Positions 26,870-34,537 of a DNA stretch of 64,000 bases are shown in pieces. The position numbers and the translations under genes are program-made. The DNA is taken from contig CAVSDJ010000007.1 in NCBI GenBank assembly GCA_963726785.1, positions 2,480,001 to 2,544,000 on the forward strand, in the 5' to 3' direction. The DNA is from DATEKX01 sp963726785 (GTDB lineage: Bacteria > Acidobacteriota > Blastocatellia > UBA7656). Under the pieces are notes generated by a model. That model was not told the origin of the DNA, made no database searches, and saw only the letters and a program-made list of their open reading frames with translations. The stretch's first letter is position 1. Every line of letters begins with the position of its first letter.

Positions 26870-27793
26870 TCACTCTGCATCCCAAGAGCGGCTGTAAACC
26901 AGCGGCGTCATGGGGCCTTCTGCTCGGTCTCCGGCCCGAAGTCCCGGCAGCGAAGTTGTGCGGTTTTGCTGGCGGATCATTCTTGCGTAAAACTCTTGAG
27001 GCGGAGCGCCGGGTTTCAAAGGCGCGTCTTCGGCCAGTCGCGCTCCATCGGCGAAGTAGACTATCACCATGGCTTCTCGCATGCGCGGAGACGTGTTTGT
27101 GCGAGAACTGTGCAGAGTCCACGCAGAGTGTACCGCCACATCTCCAACTTCAAAGGCCCCATAGTTGAAAACCTCGAAGCCTTTTGCGCGCACCTCGTCT
27201 TCAAACCGATCCATCGAAGCGTCGTCGCCGTTAGAAGTTCCCATATAGCCCGCCCTGTTTGATCCAGTGACATAATTCATAGGCGCAAGGTCGGGCGTGA
27301 TGTCCGTCAGCGGAATCCACATGGTCAATATTTTTTCGCTATCGAGCGGCATGAAGTATGCGTCCTGATGCCAGGGCGTATTGGCTCCGTCAGGCCCTTT
27401 GAAATAAGACTGGTCACGAAACAATCGCACGGCTTCCACTTGCATGAGATCGGCTGCTATCCGGCCAAGACGTTTGCTCAATACGAACCGCCGCGCTGCC
27501 TCATCCAACGTCCACAGGTTGTTTACGAACTTCCAATTCTTTCCAGCCCCTGCAACCTTCTGCTCCATCGCATGATTTTGTGTGCTGTTGTCATCAACAA
27601 CCCGCCCCAGATGATGGCGATAGGCTTCGATCTCTTCGGGAGTGAAGACCCCGTTGAGCTTGATGTGGCCGTCACGAAAGAAGCTTTCGATCTTCTCGTG
27701 TGTGAGCGTGTAGTTGCCGGAAATTTCTGGAAGCTGCTCGGCTGCGGCTTGTGCATTCATTGATATTTCCTCTCCCGCATGTGTTGTTGACAT
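26870..27793 (-). CDS. phytanoyl-CoA dioxygenase (PhyH) family oxygenase
   Basis: 307-residue 2OG-Fe(II) oxygenase. The iron motif is TPWHQDAYFMP (His-x-Asp), the distal His is in HSAWTLHSSRTNTS, and the 2OG-binding Arg follows. PhyH enzymes hydroxylate or otherwise oxidise a broad range of natural products and lipids. Two starts with good ribosome-binding sites exist (27793 and 27760). It sits 15 bases upstream of the cupin pair in the long minus-strand operon and is paralogous to the next gene. Confidence 0.88.
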   Translation of the reverse strand: MSTTHAGEEISMNAQAAAEQLPEISGNYTLTHEKIESFFRDGHIKLNGVFTPEEIEAYRHHLGRVVDDNSTQNHAMEQKVAGAGKNWKFVNNLWTLDEAARRFVLSKRLGRIAADLMQVEAVRLFRDQSYFKGPDGANTPWHQDAYFMPLDSEKILTMWIPLTDITPDLAPMNYVTGSNRAGYMGTSNGDDASMDRFEDEVRAKGFEVFNYGAFEVGDVAVHSAWTLHSSRTNTSPRMREAMVIVYFADGARLAEDAPLKPGAPPQEFYARMIRQQNRTTSLPGLRAGDRAEGPMTPLVYSRSWDAE

Positions 27794-27830
27794 TTTTTCT
27801 TCCCTTCGCTACTCGCTTCGATTGTATCAC

Positions 27831-28622
27831 TCAAGCGCCGCATCGAAAGACCACAGGATTCAGCGGCCCTTCCGCGAGGTCTCCCGAACTCAGCCCGGCG
27901 AAGTAAGTGTCTAGAAAACTTCGGACGATGGGCGCGCCTCCGCGCTCCAGGATGCGCGTGCCGTCAGCGTAGTAGCCTATAGTGATAACCTCTCGCATGT
28001 GTTCGCTTGAATTACCCAAAGATGAATGAATCGTCCAACCCATGTGCAGCGAAGCGTCGCCCGCCTGCATAGCTCCGTGTTGCACAATTGGAAATCTCTC
28101 CGCATCTTTGCGCGGTATCAACTCGCCGGACAGGTGCGAGCCTTCGGCGAATAACAAGCCTCCCATATCCGGAGTAATGTCTGTTAGGGGTATCCATATA
28201 GAAACCATCTTGTCGGTATTCAACGGTATATAAGTAAGGTCTTGATGCCAGGGCGTGCCGGGGCCGCCGCCGGGTTTGAAAAAGCCGGAAAAATGCAAAA
28301 GCCTGACAGCTTCAACGCCCAGAACGCGCGCGGCTATTTCGCCAAGACGCGGTGATGTCACTAGATCCACGACCGATTGCGGAGCCGTCTTAAGACTGAA
28401 GATAGTCTCGATGGGACTTGCGCCGACCGCTTGTTCATTTGCGCTCATGACTTCGCGTCTTGCCATGACATAGTCGCGAAGAATTGGACGGTGATGATCT
28501 AATTCTTCGCGCGATAGAACGCCGCGAAGAACTCCGCAGCCGCGCCGTCGGACTTCCTCTATCTGAGAGTCTGCCAGGTGATATTTGCCATCAATCGTCA
28601 TCTGTTCAGCTTGTTGAGCCAT
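27831..28622 (-). CDS. phytanoyl-CoA dioxygenase (PhyH) family oxygenase, second copy
   Basis: About 263 residues. The iron motif is TPWHQDLTYIP, the distal His in MGWTIHSSLGNSSEHMRE. The ATG at 28622 follows AGGAGGGG by a few bases, so it is favoured over the longest frame from 28664. It is clearly a paralogue of 26870-27793, but the two are well diverged. Both end in a similar short segment (LAEGPLNPVVF in this one, RAEGPMTPLVY in the other). Confidence 0.87.
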   Translation of the reverse strand: MAQQAEQMTIDGKYHLADSQIEEVRRRGCGVLRGVLSREELDHHRPILRDYVMARREVMSANEQAVGASPIETIFSLKTAPQSVVDLVTSPRLGEIAARVLGVEAVRLLHFSGFFKPGGGPGTPWHQDLTYIPLNTDKMVSIWIPLTDITPDMGGLLFAEGSHLSGELIPRKDAERFPIVQHGAMQAGDASLHMGWTIHSSLGNSSEHMREVITIGYYADGTRILERGGAPIVRSFLDTYFAGLSSGDLAEGPLNPVVFRCGA

Positions 28623-28854
28623 CGCCCCTCCTGGCAAAGTCGAGATTGGTGAAGGGATCAGCAAAGATTTATTGTTTAATGCTCCCCTCGCTCAGCGAAT
28701 CGGGCGCGCCGCTTTTAGAGTGCAGGTTGCTGTAGCCTGATAAGCCAATCTTCGTATTAAAAGTAACATTATGCAGATTGAAGCGCGGAAATTAGGATAG
28801 TCCAACACAGACTTGAATGCAACTTATTTTACTTTCATTTTCGTCATCAATCGT
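28623..28854. other. intergenic gap within the long minus-strand operon
   Basis: 232 bases, the largest gap inside the minus-strand block apart from that around precursor 2. No small gene with a precursor-like core was found here on either strand. Confidence 0.4.
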
Positions 28855-29934
28855 TCAAGCGAACATCGAAATTTCCTGCAGGGCTTTTAAGACTGTGGCC
28901 GTCGTGTAAACGCCGAAATGATCGGGAGAATAATTATTGAAGGTGTGCTTTAAAACGCTCTCCATCGAAACTGGTCCGGCGGGTATGCCAGCCCACATAG
29001 TCCAATCCGACTTCGGGTCCGGGTTGAGGCTGTCAGGGCGCGGAACGCGAAGCCTTGCAGACGCAGACCACGAGCCGTCGGGCTTTTGCCATTCGACAAG
29101 CCGGGCTACTCCTCTGGAAAGACTGTTGCGCGCCTCTGCGAGATGATTTGTCCGGGCCAGGATGCGAAGAGCATGAGCGAGAGCAAAGGCGGGCGGGAAT
29201 CGACCTTCAGTTGCAATAAGAATATCAATACGACCGAGCGCCCAGAGCGCGGCTCGTTCGATGCAGGAAGCGATTTCAGCTTCGCAGTCCATTGCCGTTC
29301 GCCCTTTTCCGGCAAGAGCCGCCACGGCCTCAGCCGTCGCATACTCATCGTCGAACCACCAATAGGCGATCCACTTTCCATCTTCAGATTGTTTCTCTAA
29401 AAGGTATTGGCGAAACCGCTCGCGGTAACTGTCCATATTCGCGCAGGCTGCCGTGACGCAAACGTGCGGCTGCGTCCAGCCTCCGAATGGAACAAAAGGC
29501 GGAAGCCCTATGTAGTTGCGCACAGGAGCCGCTGACGCATAAGTGGTGAGGCCGCCATCATCGCGAATGTGCCGCTCAATAAATTCGGCGGCTTTGAGCG
29601 CAGACTCCGATTCATTCGCGTTGAGGCTCTCGGCAAGTCGAAGCCCCCAGAGCGTGCTATCGGCATCGCCGGGCACTTGAGGGTTGTAACTCCAGCCGCC
29701 GTCCGGCGTCATAACTTTTTCGAGGAATCGCCATCCGGCACGCGCGGCGTTGCGCGCTTCTTCTTCCGGCCTGACAGCCAGAACATCGCCGACGTAGGCA
29801 GTAACCCAGACGTTGCTGTTACCGGCAGGAAGAAGAAAGTCCTTCCACGCTCCCTGGCCGTCTTGAGATTTCAAGAGAAAATCCAGAGCAGCTTGCACCG
29901 CTCCTGAAAGATTGATTCCGGTATCGGCTGTCAT
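28855..29934 (-). CDS. squalene/hopene cyclase-like (prenyltransferase repeat) protein
   Basis: 359 residues, about half the length of a squalene-hopene cyclase, made of alpha-helical repeats with QW-like motifs: QDGQGAW at 24-30, PDGGWSYN at 77-84, EDGKWIAYWW near 200 and PDGSWSAS near 300. Residues 90-94 read DADST, close to the DxDDT acid motif of class II terpene cyclases but with Ser at the fourth position. It could be a single-domain cyclase acting on a prenyl chain, or a related repeat protein. It overlaps the stop of its upstream neighbour (ATGA), so the two are co-translated. Confidence 0.7.
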   Translation of the reverse strand: MTADTGINLSGAVQAALDFLLKSQDGQGAWKDFLLPAGNSNVWVTAYVGDVLAVRPEEEARNAARAGWRFLEKVMTPDGGWSYNPQVPGDADSTLWGLRLAESLNANESESALKAAEFIERHIRDDGGLTTYASAAPVRNYIGLPPFVPFGGWTQPHVCVTAACANMDSYRERFRQYLLEKQSEDGKWIAYWWFDDEYATAEAVAALAGKGRTAMDCEAEIASCIERAALWALGRIDILIATEGRFPPAFALAHALRILARTNHLAEARNSLSRGVARLVEWQKPDGSWSASARLRVPRPDSLNPDPKSDWTMWAGIPAGPVSMESVLKHTFNNYSPDHFGVYTTATVLKALQEISMFA

Positions 29935-30974
29935 TCAGATTTCCCTAATGTGCGATGGGCAATTCCGAAATATGCTTTTGCCGCCGGGTCTGCACCGGGG
30001 CGAAGTACGATCTTGATATGACTCAGGCCGCGAAGCAAGAGGCTTTCACGCCCGTTTAAAGAAATGCTCTGATGGCCGATCCAGTCTAGCAGAGCCTGTT
30101 TTTTTTCAGGCGCTAATAAACCAAACTCTGAAAGCTGATCGAACTGACCATACCATCGCGGCTCTCTGCGCGGCTGGCGAGACCAGCAGCCTGCCACAAA
30201 ATTAGGCTCTACGCCGATATGCGGATAGACCCGCTCCCCAATATCCAGATGCAAGCCGATGAAGTCGGCATGCGGGCGAAATGCATCCATGTATTTTTGC
30301 AATTCATCAATGGGGCCTTCCCATCCGATTTTATCCATAAAGGGAAGCAGTTTATCTTTCGGGAGATCGAAAATACAAAGCCGAATGACCTGAATATTGC
30401 GTGCCAGCATTACTCCGACTTGAAAATCGTTCGTCTCCACAGGACACGCTTCGAGGCATCTTAGAAAATTTTGCTGCAAAGACTCAGAGACCGAATCCCC
30501 CAGCAACATTGGAATGATAGTACCCGCGAGCCATTCGGGGGGGCGCTTTATCTCAACGTCACGCGGCCAATATCCAAACAAAAGATTTGGCGCAGGCAGC
30601 TCCGACGACATGTCAAACTCAAGCCAGGTTGCTCCGGCATCACTGTATGGAGGCTGACGTGTATCGCCCCACTCTTTATAGAAGCTCTGTATCTTTTCCC
30701 ACGGGCCGTGTTGCAACTGCTCTGGCGGAGAAATTGAATGCCTGCCCGCGAGCATTCTGGCTCCGTCCGGCGTCAGGTTCAGCGCGCAGTCGGTTGGTCC
30801 AATGCCCGCTCCCAACCTGCACTCAAACCCGAAAAAATCTACGGCGAAGATGGGCAGCGCCTGAGCCACTTTCCTTATGTGGGCGAAGCTTTCAGCAGAC
30901 ATCAACACAGAATGCATATGATCCTTGACCATATCCAAGGATGTATCGAGTCTTCGCGTAATCTCGTCTTGCAT
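29931..30974 (-). CDS. uncharacterised RiPP-cluster protein, paralogue of 11685-12716
   Basis: 347 residues, homologous to the first gene of the + strand block. Matching landmarks: TWLEFDM near 120, FMDKIGWEGP near 215, GLHLDIGERVYPHIGVEPNF near 245, and HIKIVLRPG...AKAYFGIAHR at the C-terminus. I recall proteins of this kind near lanthipeptide genes in other phyla but no assigned activity. The alternating strand-strand-helix layout fits a PT-barrel (ABBA-type) prenyltransferase, which would suit the neighbouring isoprenoid genes and the conserved core Trp. This assignment is inference. Confidence 0.8.
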   Translation of the reverse strand: MQDEITRRLDTSLDMVKDHMHSVLMSAESFAHIRKVAQALPIFAVDFFGFECRLGAGIGPTDCALNLTPDGARMLAGRHSISPPEQLQHGPWEKIQSFYKEWGDTRQPPYSDAGATWLEFDMSSELPAPNLLFGYWPRDVEIKRPPEWLAGTIIPMLLGDSVSESLQQNFLRCLEACPVETNDFQVGVMLARNIQVIRLCIFDLPKDKLLPFMDKIGWEGPIDELQKYMDAFRPHADFIGLHLDIGERVYPHIGVEPNFVAGCWSRQPRREPRWYGQFDQLSEFGLLAPEKKQALLDWIGHQSISLNGRESLLLRGLSHIKIVLRPGADPAAKAYFGIAHRTLGKSE

Positions 30975-31081
30975 GGAGATGATTTATTATTGACTGATTG
31001 TTACAAAATCTAAAAGCTCAAGGTTGAGGCTGAGGAAAAACAAATCTGGATTTCTGTGAACTCGCAGACGCTTTGAGAAAT

Positions 31082-31116
31082 CTCGCGACGCAACGACCTT
31101 CATGCCGCGTCGCGAG
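31082..31116 (-). terminator. 10-bp hairpin downstream of precursor peptide 2
   Basis: Inverted repeat with arms 31082-31091 and 31107-31116, 26 bases after the precursor stop on the minus strand. It is followed by ATTTCTC, only weakly U-rich. It could end the precursor transcript partially, allowing a high precursor-to-enzyme ratio while leaving some read-through into the operon. Confidence 0.6.
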
Positions 31117-31142
31117 TGAGTTTCAACGTAGCTCTTGCGCGA

Positions 31143-31265
31143 CTAACTTCCGCAGTTGGCTCCCCAGGTGCAGGAACCTTCTGCTAGTTGCAGGAGTTGC
31201 TCGTCGGTCAATTCATTTTCCATGACTTCTGTCAGTTCCGATTCATACGTCTGTTTGCTTTCCAT
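31143..31265 (-). CDS. RiPP (lanthipeptide-type) precursor peptide 2
   Basis: A 40-residue peptide starting MESKQTYESE at the ATG preceded by GAGGAG; the longer frame upstream is not expected to be used. The leader ends LTDEQLLQLAEG and the core is SCTWGANCGS. It aligns without gaps to precursor 1, with most leader positions identical and core changes only at residues 33 (Ser to Thr), 39 and 40. Ser31, Thr33, Cys32 and Cys38 are the possible ring residues, and Trp34 is invariant. It has its own promoter-like sequence upstream and a hairpin downstream, and lies in front of the operon that contains lanM. Confidence 0.87.
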   Translation of the reverse strand: MESKQTYESELTEVMENELTDEQLLQLAEGSCTWGANCGS

Positions 31266-31301
31266 TTTTCTCTCCTCTTTGCAAATCTTGAAGTGGGCCA
31301 G

Positions 31302-31331
31302 AGTATACCATGTTACAAAACTTCCGTGCAA
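31302..31331 (-). promoter_or_regulatory. promoter of precursor peptide 2
   Basis: On the minus strand, TTGCAC (31331-31326) and TATACT (31307-31302) are separated by 18 bases, a fair sigma-70-type promoter. Transcription would begin about 30 bases before the precursor start codon. Confidence 0.55.
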
Positions 31332-31408
31332 GTTGTTACACATCGCAGCGCCGGAAGTTCGCGAAGATAATCATCACGCACTTTTAATTGTTTCGATGCG
31401 TGGCGGGA

Positions 31409-32473
31409 TTATGATTGAACCGTCCAGGAGAAAGTCGGAATAACCGAAACGATAGGCTGTAGGAAGAGGCGGCATGCTTCATCGAGAACTTTACTCAAAG
31501 CCGGGTAAGAGGTGAGAGCTTGCACATGGAGAGCCGCATCTCTGCGACGGGCGAGTTCCTTGAGAGCGAATGCGAGGGAATCAGAACGCTCGAACATAGC
31601 TCTTACTCCGGCTATGTCTTGCGCGGTAGTGCGGCTCCGAGGTTTATCAAGCACCTCTTTGAGCCAAGCGGATTCTTGCGCCGAGACCGATTCGAGGCAA
31701 TGCACGACAAGCACGCTGCGTTTGCCCTCGCGAATGTCGTTGCCGGACATGTCGCGTCTTTTATCACCGTAGATGTCGAGAATGTCATCCTGTATCTGAA
31801 AGAGAACGCCAATATGACAGGCAGCCTCCACAAGCCCGCGTTCAACCTCTTCGGAAGCGCCGCATAACAACGCCGCGCCACCCATTGGAAGAGCAAATAG
31901 CCTTGAGGTCTTGCCTTCGACCATTTGCATATAATCGGCAAGGGTGACATCAGATTGCACCTTGAGTTCCAAATCCTGGACTTGCCCTTCGATCACCCGC
32001 AGCATTTCCAGTAGCACACGGCAAGTGGCTCGCTCTCGTAATGCCGCGGGCACATCCAGCCGATGCATGAGCAGTATCGTGTGAGCGATCATGGCATCTC
32101 CCAGATTTATTGCCTGGGGCGTGCCGAATTTTCTCCAAACGGCAGGTTGCCCGCGACGGACGCTATCGCCATCCTGAAGATCATCATGAACCAGAGATGC
32201 GTTGTGCAGCATCTCGCAGGCGGCCCCAAAAGGCACCATCCGACCGGGGTCAACGCCAAGAGCTTCAGCTATTAGAAGGGGAAGAATTGCCCGCAGCCGC
32301 TTGCCTTCCGACTGCAAATGATAATCGGCCATCCGCCTGAGCAACGAGCCGTCCGCACTCGATTCATGGATTACCTCATCCATAACGGCGCGAATTGACG
32401 GCCACCAGGCCGCGCGCAAAGATTCAAAGCGCGTCCTTATATCGGCATTTTTTTTCTCGGTGACTCTTTGCAA
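31409..32473 (-). CDS. polyprenyl diphosphate synthase (trans-isoprenyl family)
   Basis: 354 residues. The first aspartate-rich motif DDLQD lies in LVHDDLQDGDSVRRGQ near residue 97, the second DDILD in FQIQDDILDIYGDK near 235; both have the DDxxD spacing of all-trans polyprenyl synthases. Residues upstream of the first motif (CEMLHNASLVH) normally set chain length but I cannot predict the product (C10 to C20 or more). It is the first gene of the minus-strand block, upstream of precursor 2. With idi it forms a local isoprenoid module. Confidence 0.92.
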   Translation of the reverse strand: MQRVTEKKNADIRTRFESLRAAWWPSIRAVMDEVIHESSADGSLLRRMADYHLQSEGKRLRAILPLLIAEALGVDPGRMVPFGAACEMLHNASLVHDDLQDGDSVRRGQPAVWRKFGTPQAINLGDAMIAHTILLMHRLDVPAALRERATCRVLLEMLRVIEGQVQDLELKVQSDVTLADYMQMVEGKTSRLFALPMGGAALLCGASEEVERGLVEAACHIGVLFQIQDDILDIYGDKRRDMSGNDIREGKRSVLVVHCLESVSAQESAWLKEVLDKPRSRTTAQDIAGVRAMFERSDSLAFALKELARRRDAALHVQALTSYPALSKVLDEACRLFLQPIVSVIPTFSWTVQS

Positions 32474-32761
32474 TTCGATCAGCGGACTTATTTCTAAATT
32501 AACCTGCCATATAGATCATTGCATCAACAGCGGCTCTATAGTCAAGCAATGAGATGGCCGAAGGCAGGAGTCATTCTATACTGCTTGTAGCCTTTAGTAC
32601 AGAACGAAAGCCTGGTGAGAGCAGTCAATGCAGGTGGTGCCGCAAAATCAGGAGCAACTGAGCCGCTTGCCAATGGCCGCAAGGTTAAAGCACAATACAT
32701 AAAGCGTTGGGGCCGTTGCGCTCGCAACCGTGTTGCTTAATTCCAAAGAAGAATGAGGTCA
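32474..32761. other. divergent intergenic region at the right edge of the cluster
   Basis: 288 bases between the polyprenyl synthase (minus) and a secreted TPR-like gene (plus). It must contain promoters for both; I see no convincing hexamer pair and no small gene. Confidence 0.35.
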
Positions 32762-33778
32762 ATGATGAAATTAAGACTATTCGCCATGACGAAAGCGTTA
32801 TCGGTGTGCGCTATTATGGCTATGTTTGTACTAGCCTCAAGCTCTTATGCGGCGCAGGACAAACCAGCGCCACAAGCTTCCAAAGCCGAGCAAGATGCGG
32901 GGGCGAAGGTGCAAGCTGCTCCAGACGCCGCGACCAAGTTGAAAGCCGCTGGCGAGTTCGTTAAGAAATATCCCCAAAGCGCGCAGCGAGCGATGGTCGT
33001 CGGTTACGTCGTGCAAGAGATAAACAAATCGCCTGACGCGACGCAGAAAATTTCGCTCTTAGAGAATGCGCTGACTGTATTCAAAGAACAGGGCGATGTT
33101 GATATTATCAGCCCGATTCTTATAGATGTGTACGTCAATGCCAATCGTTTAGACGACGCATTTCGCACAGGGGCAGCGGCTATTGCGAAGAACCCGAATG
33201 ATGTTGTCACCCTGACGAACATGGCGCTTATCGGCATAGAACAGGCCAAAAAACAGAATCCGAAATACGCAGAGCAGAGCCAGCAATACGCGGTGAAAGC
33301 CATAGAGTTAATCGAAGCGGGCAAGAAACCTGAAAACATGGACGATGCGCGGTGGAGCGATTTTCAGACCCGATTGCTGCCGGAGCTTTATCAGGCGGCG
33401 GGCATAGTTGCGATGATGACCGGCAAAAAAGACGAAGCGAAGACGCGGCTCGAAAAAGCTGTATCGCTCAAATCCGACAACCCGTTCGCCTATGTGCTGC
33501 TCGGCACAATTGCCAACAACGAGTATCAGGAGTTTGCCGAGAAACATAAAGCCCAGTCGGCGGGTCCGCTCAAGGATGAGTTGCTTCGTCAAGCGCATGC
33601 GAAGATGGATCAGGTGATTGATCTGTATGCCCACGCAGTTGCTCTATCGGAGGGAAGCGAGCCGTACAAGCAACTTCATGATCAGGTTTTTGAAGACCTT
33701 AAGTCCTATTACAGTTACCGCCACGCAGGCTCGACTAAAGGGCTGGACGAGTTAATAGCAAAATACAAAAAGCAGTAG
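32762..33778 (+). CDS. secreted helical-repeat (TPR-like) protein
   Basis: About 338 residues with a signal peptide (FAMTKALSVCAIMAMFVLASSSYA, cut after YAA) and then TPR-like helical repeats across the mature chain. Three in-frame ATGs lie within 12 bases; the second or third is best spaced from GAGG. No catalytic motif. It is probably periplasmic, and similar in kind to the protein at 7527-8603. Confidence 0.72.
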   Translation: MMKLRLFAMTKALSVCAIMAMFVLASSSYAAQDKPAPQASKAEQDAGAKVQAAPDAATKLKAAGEFVKKYPQSAQRAMVVGYVVQEINKSPDATQKISLLENALTVFKEQGDVDIISPILIDVYVNANRLDDAFRTGAAAIAKNPNDVVTLTNMALIGIEQAKKQNPKYAEQSQQYAVKAIELIEAGKKPENMDDARWSDFQTRLLPELYQAAGIVAMMTGKKDEAKTRLEKAVSLKSDNPFAYVLLGTIANNEYQEFAEKHKAQSAGPLKDELLRQAHAKMDQVIDLYAHAVALSEGSEPYKQLHDQVFEDLKSYYSYRHAGSTKGLDELIAKYKKQ

Positions 33779-33786
33779 GCAAAAGA

Positions 33787-33856
33787 CAGAAGGCGGAAGG
33801 CAGTAATTTAGGGATTCCAGTTTTGCGATTTCAAATTAACTGCCTTCCGCTTTCTG
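33787..33856. repeat. imperfect palindrome between two genes
   Basis: Arms 33787-33809 and 33833-33856 pair with about two mismatches (core CGGAAGGCAGT). The right arm runs up to the ribosome-binding site of the flavin reductase gene, so the hairpin could end the upstream transcript or affect translation of the next gene. Confidence 0.65.
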
Positions 33857-33869
33857 AGAGAGGGTTGCA

Positions 33870-34343
33870 ATGCCAGTTAGCAAGGATGAGTTTCGCAGCG
33901 CGATTGGCCGATTTGCCAGCGGTGTGACGGTCGTTACCACCAAGACTAAAGACGATAAACCCAGAGGCATCACCGTCAGCGCGTTCTCGTCTGTTTCGCT
34001 TGAGCCTCCTTTGATCCTCGTTTGCATAGACAAACGCGCGTCCGTTCATGACATTTTTGAAGAAGGCCATCACTTCGCGGTGAATGTTCTTGCCGAAAAT
34101 CAGGAGGTAATCTCTCGCCGCTTCGCTTCAAAAGAGCCTGACCGTTTTGCTGGCATAGGTTACACGGAAGGCATAGCCGGAGATCCGCTTCTTACCGACG
34201 TCATCGCCTGCGTTGAATGCCGCGTCGTGCATACGTATCCCGGCGGCGATCACACAATCGTCGTGGGCGAGGTTGAAACAATTAACGTGAGCGACGGCAA
34301 ACCTCTGGCCTACTTTCGCGGCGGCTACGTCCAGCTTGCTTGA
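33870..34343 (+). CDS. flavin reductase-like FMN-binding protein
   Basis: 157-residue split-barrel flavin reductase of the HpaC/RutF type. Family marks: FASGVTVVTTK near residue 15, GITVSAFSSVSLEPPL near 35, and the HTIVVGEVE strand near 130. Such proteins reduce FMN with NAD(P)H for a partner monooxygenase; no partner lies beside it. GAGAGGG precedes the ATG. Confidence 0.87.
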   Translation: MPVSKDEFRSAIGRFASGVTVVTTKTKDDKPRGITVSAFSSVSLEPPLILVCIDKRASVHDIFEEGHHFAVNVLAENQEVISRRFASKEPDRFAGIGYTEGIAGDPLLTDVIACVECRVVHTYPGGDHTIVVGEVETINVSDGKPLAYFRGGYVQLA

Positions 34344-34537
34344 AGCAGCTTGAGTGCGAGCGAAATAACTTGTCTTGCTCATGGTCAAAGCGGCCCGCCA
34401 ACCTGCTCGCGTTCCACTTCGTTCTTGTACCTTCATCCGGCCTGCTTTTCTGTGCTATGCTTTCCGACGCAAAGACTTGCATAACGTCTTGCCTTTTAGA
34501 ATTGAAAACGGTGTCAGCCTCGCGCTGAGGGTAAATA

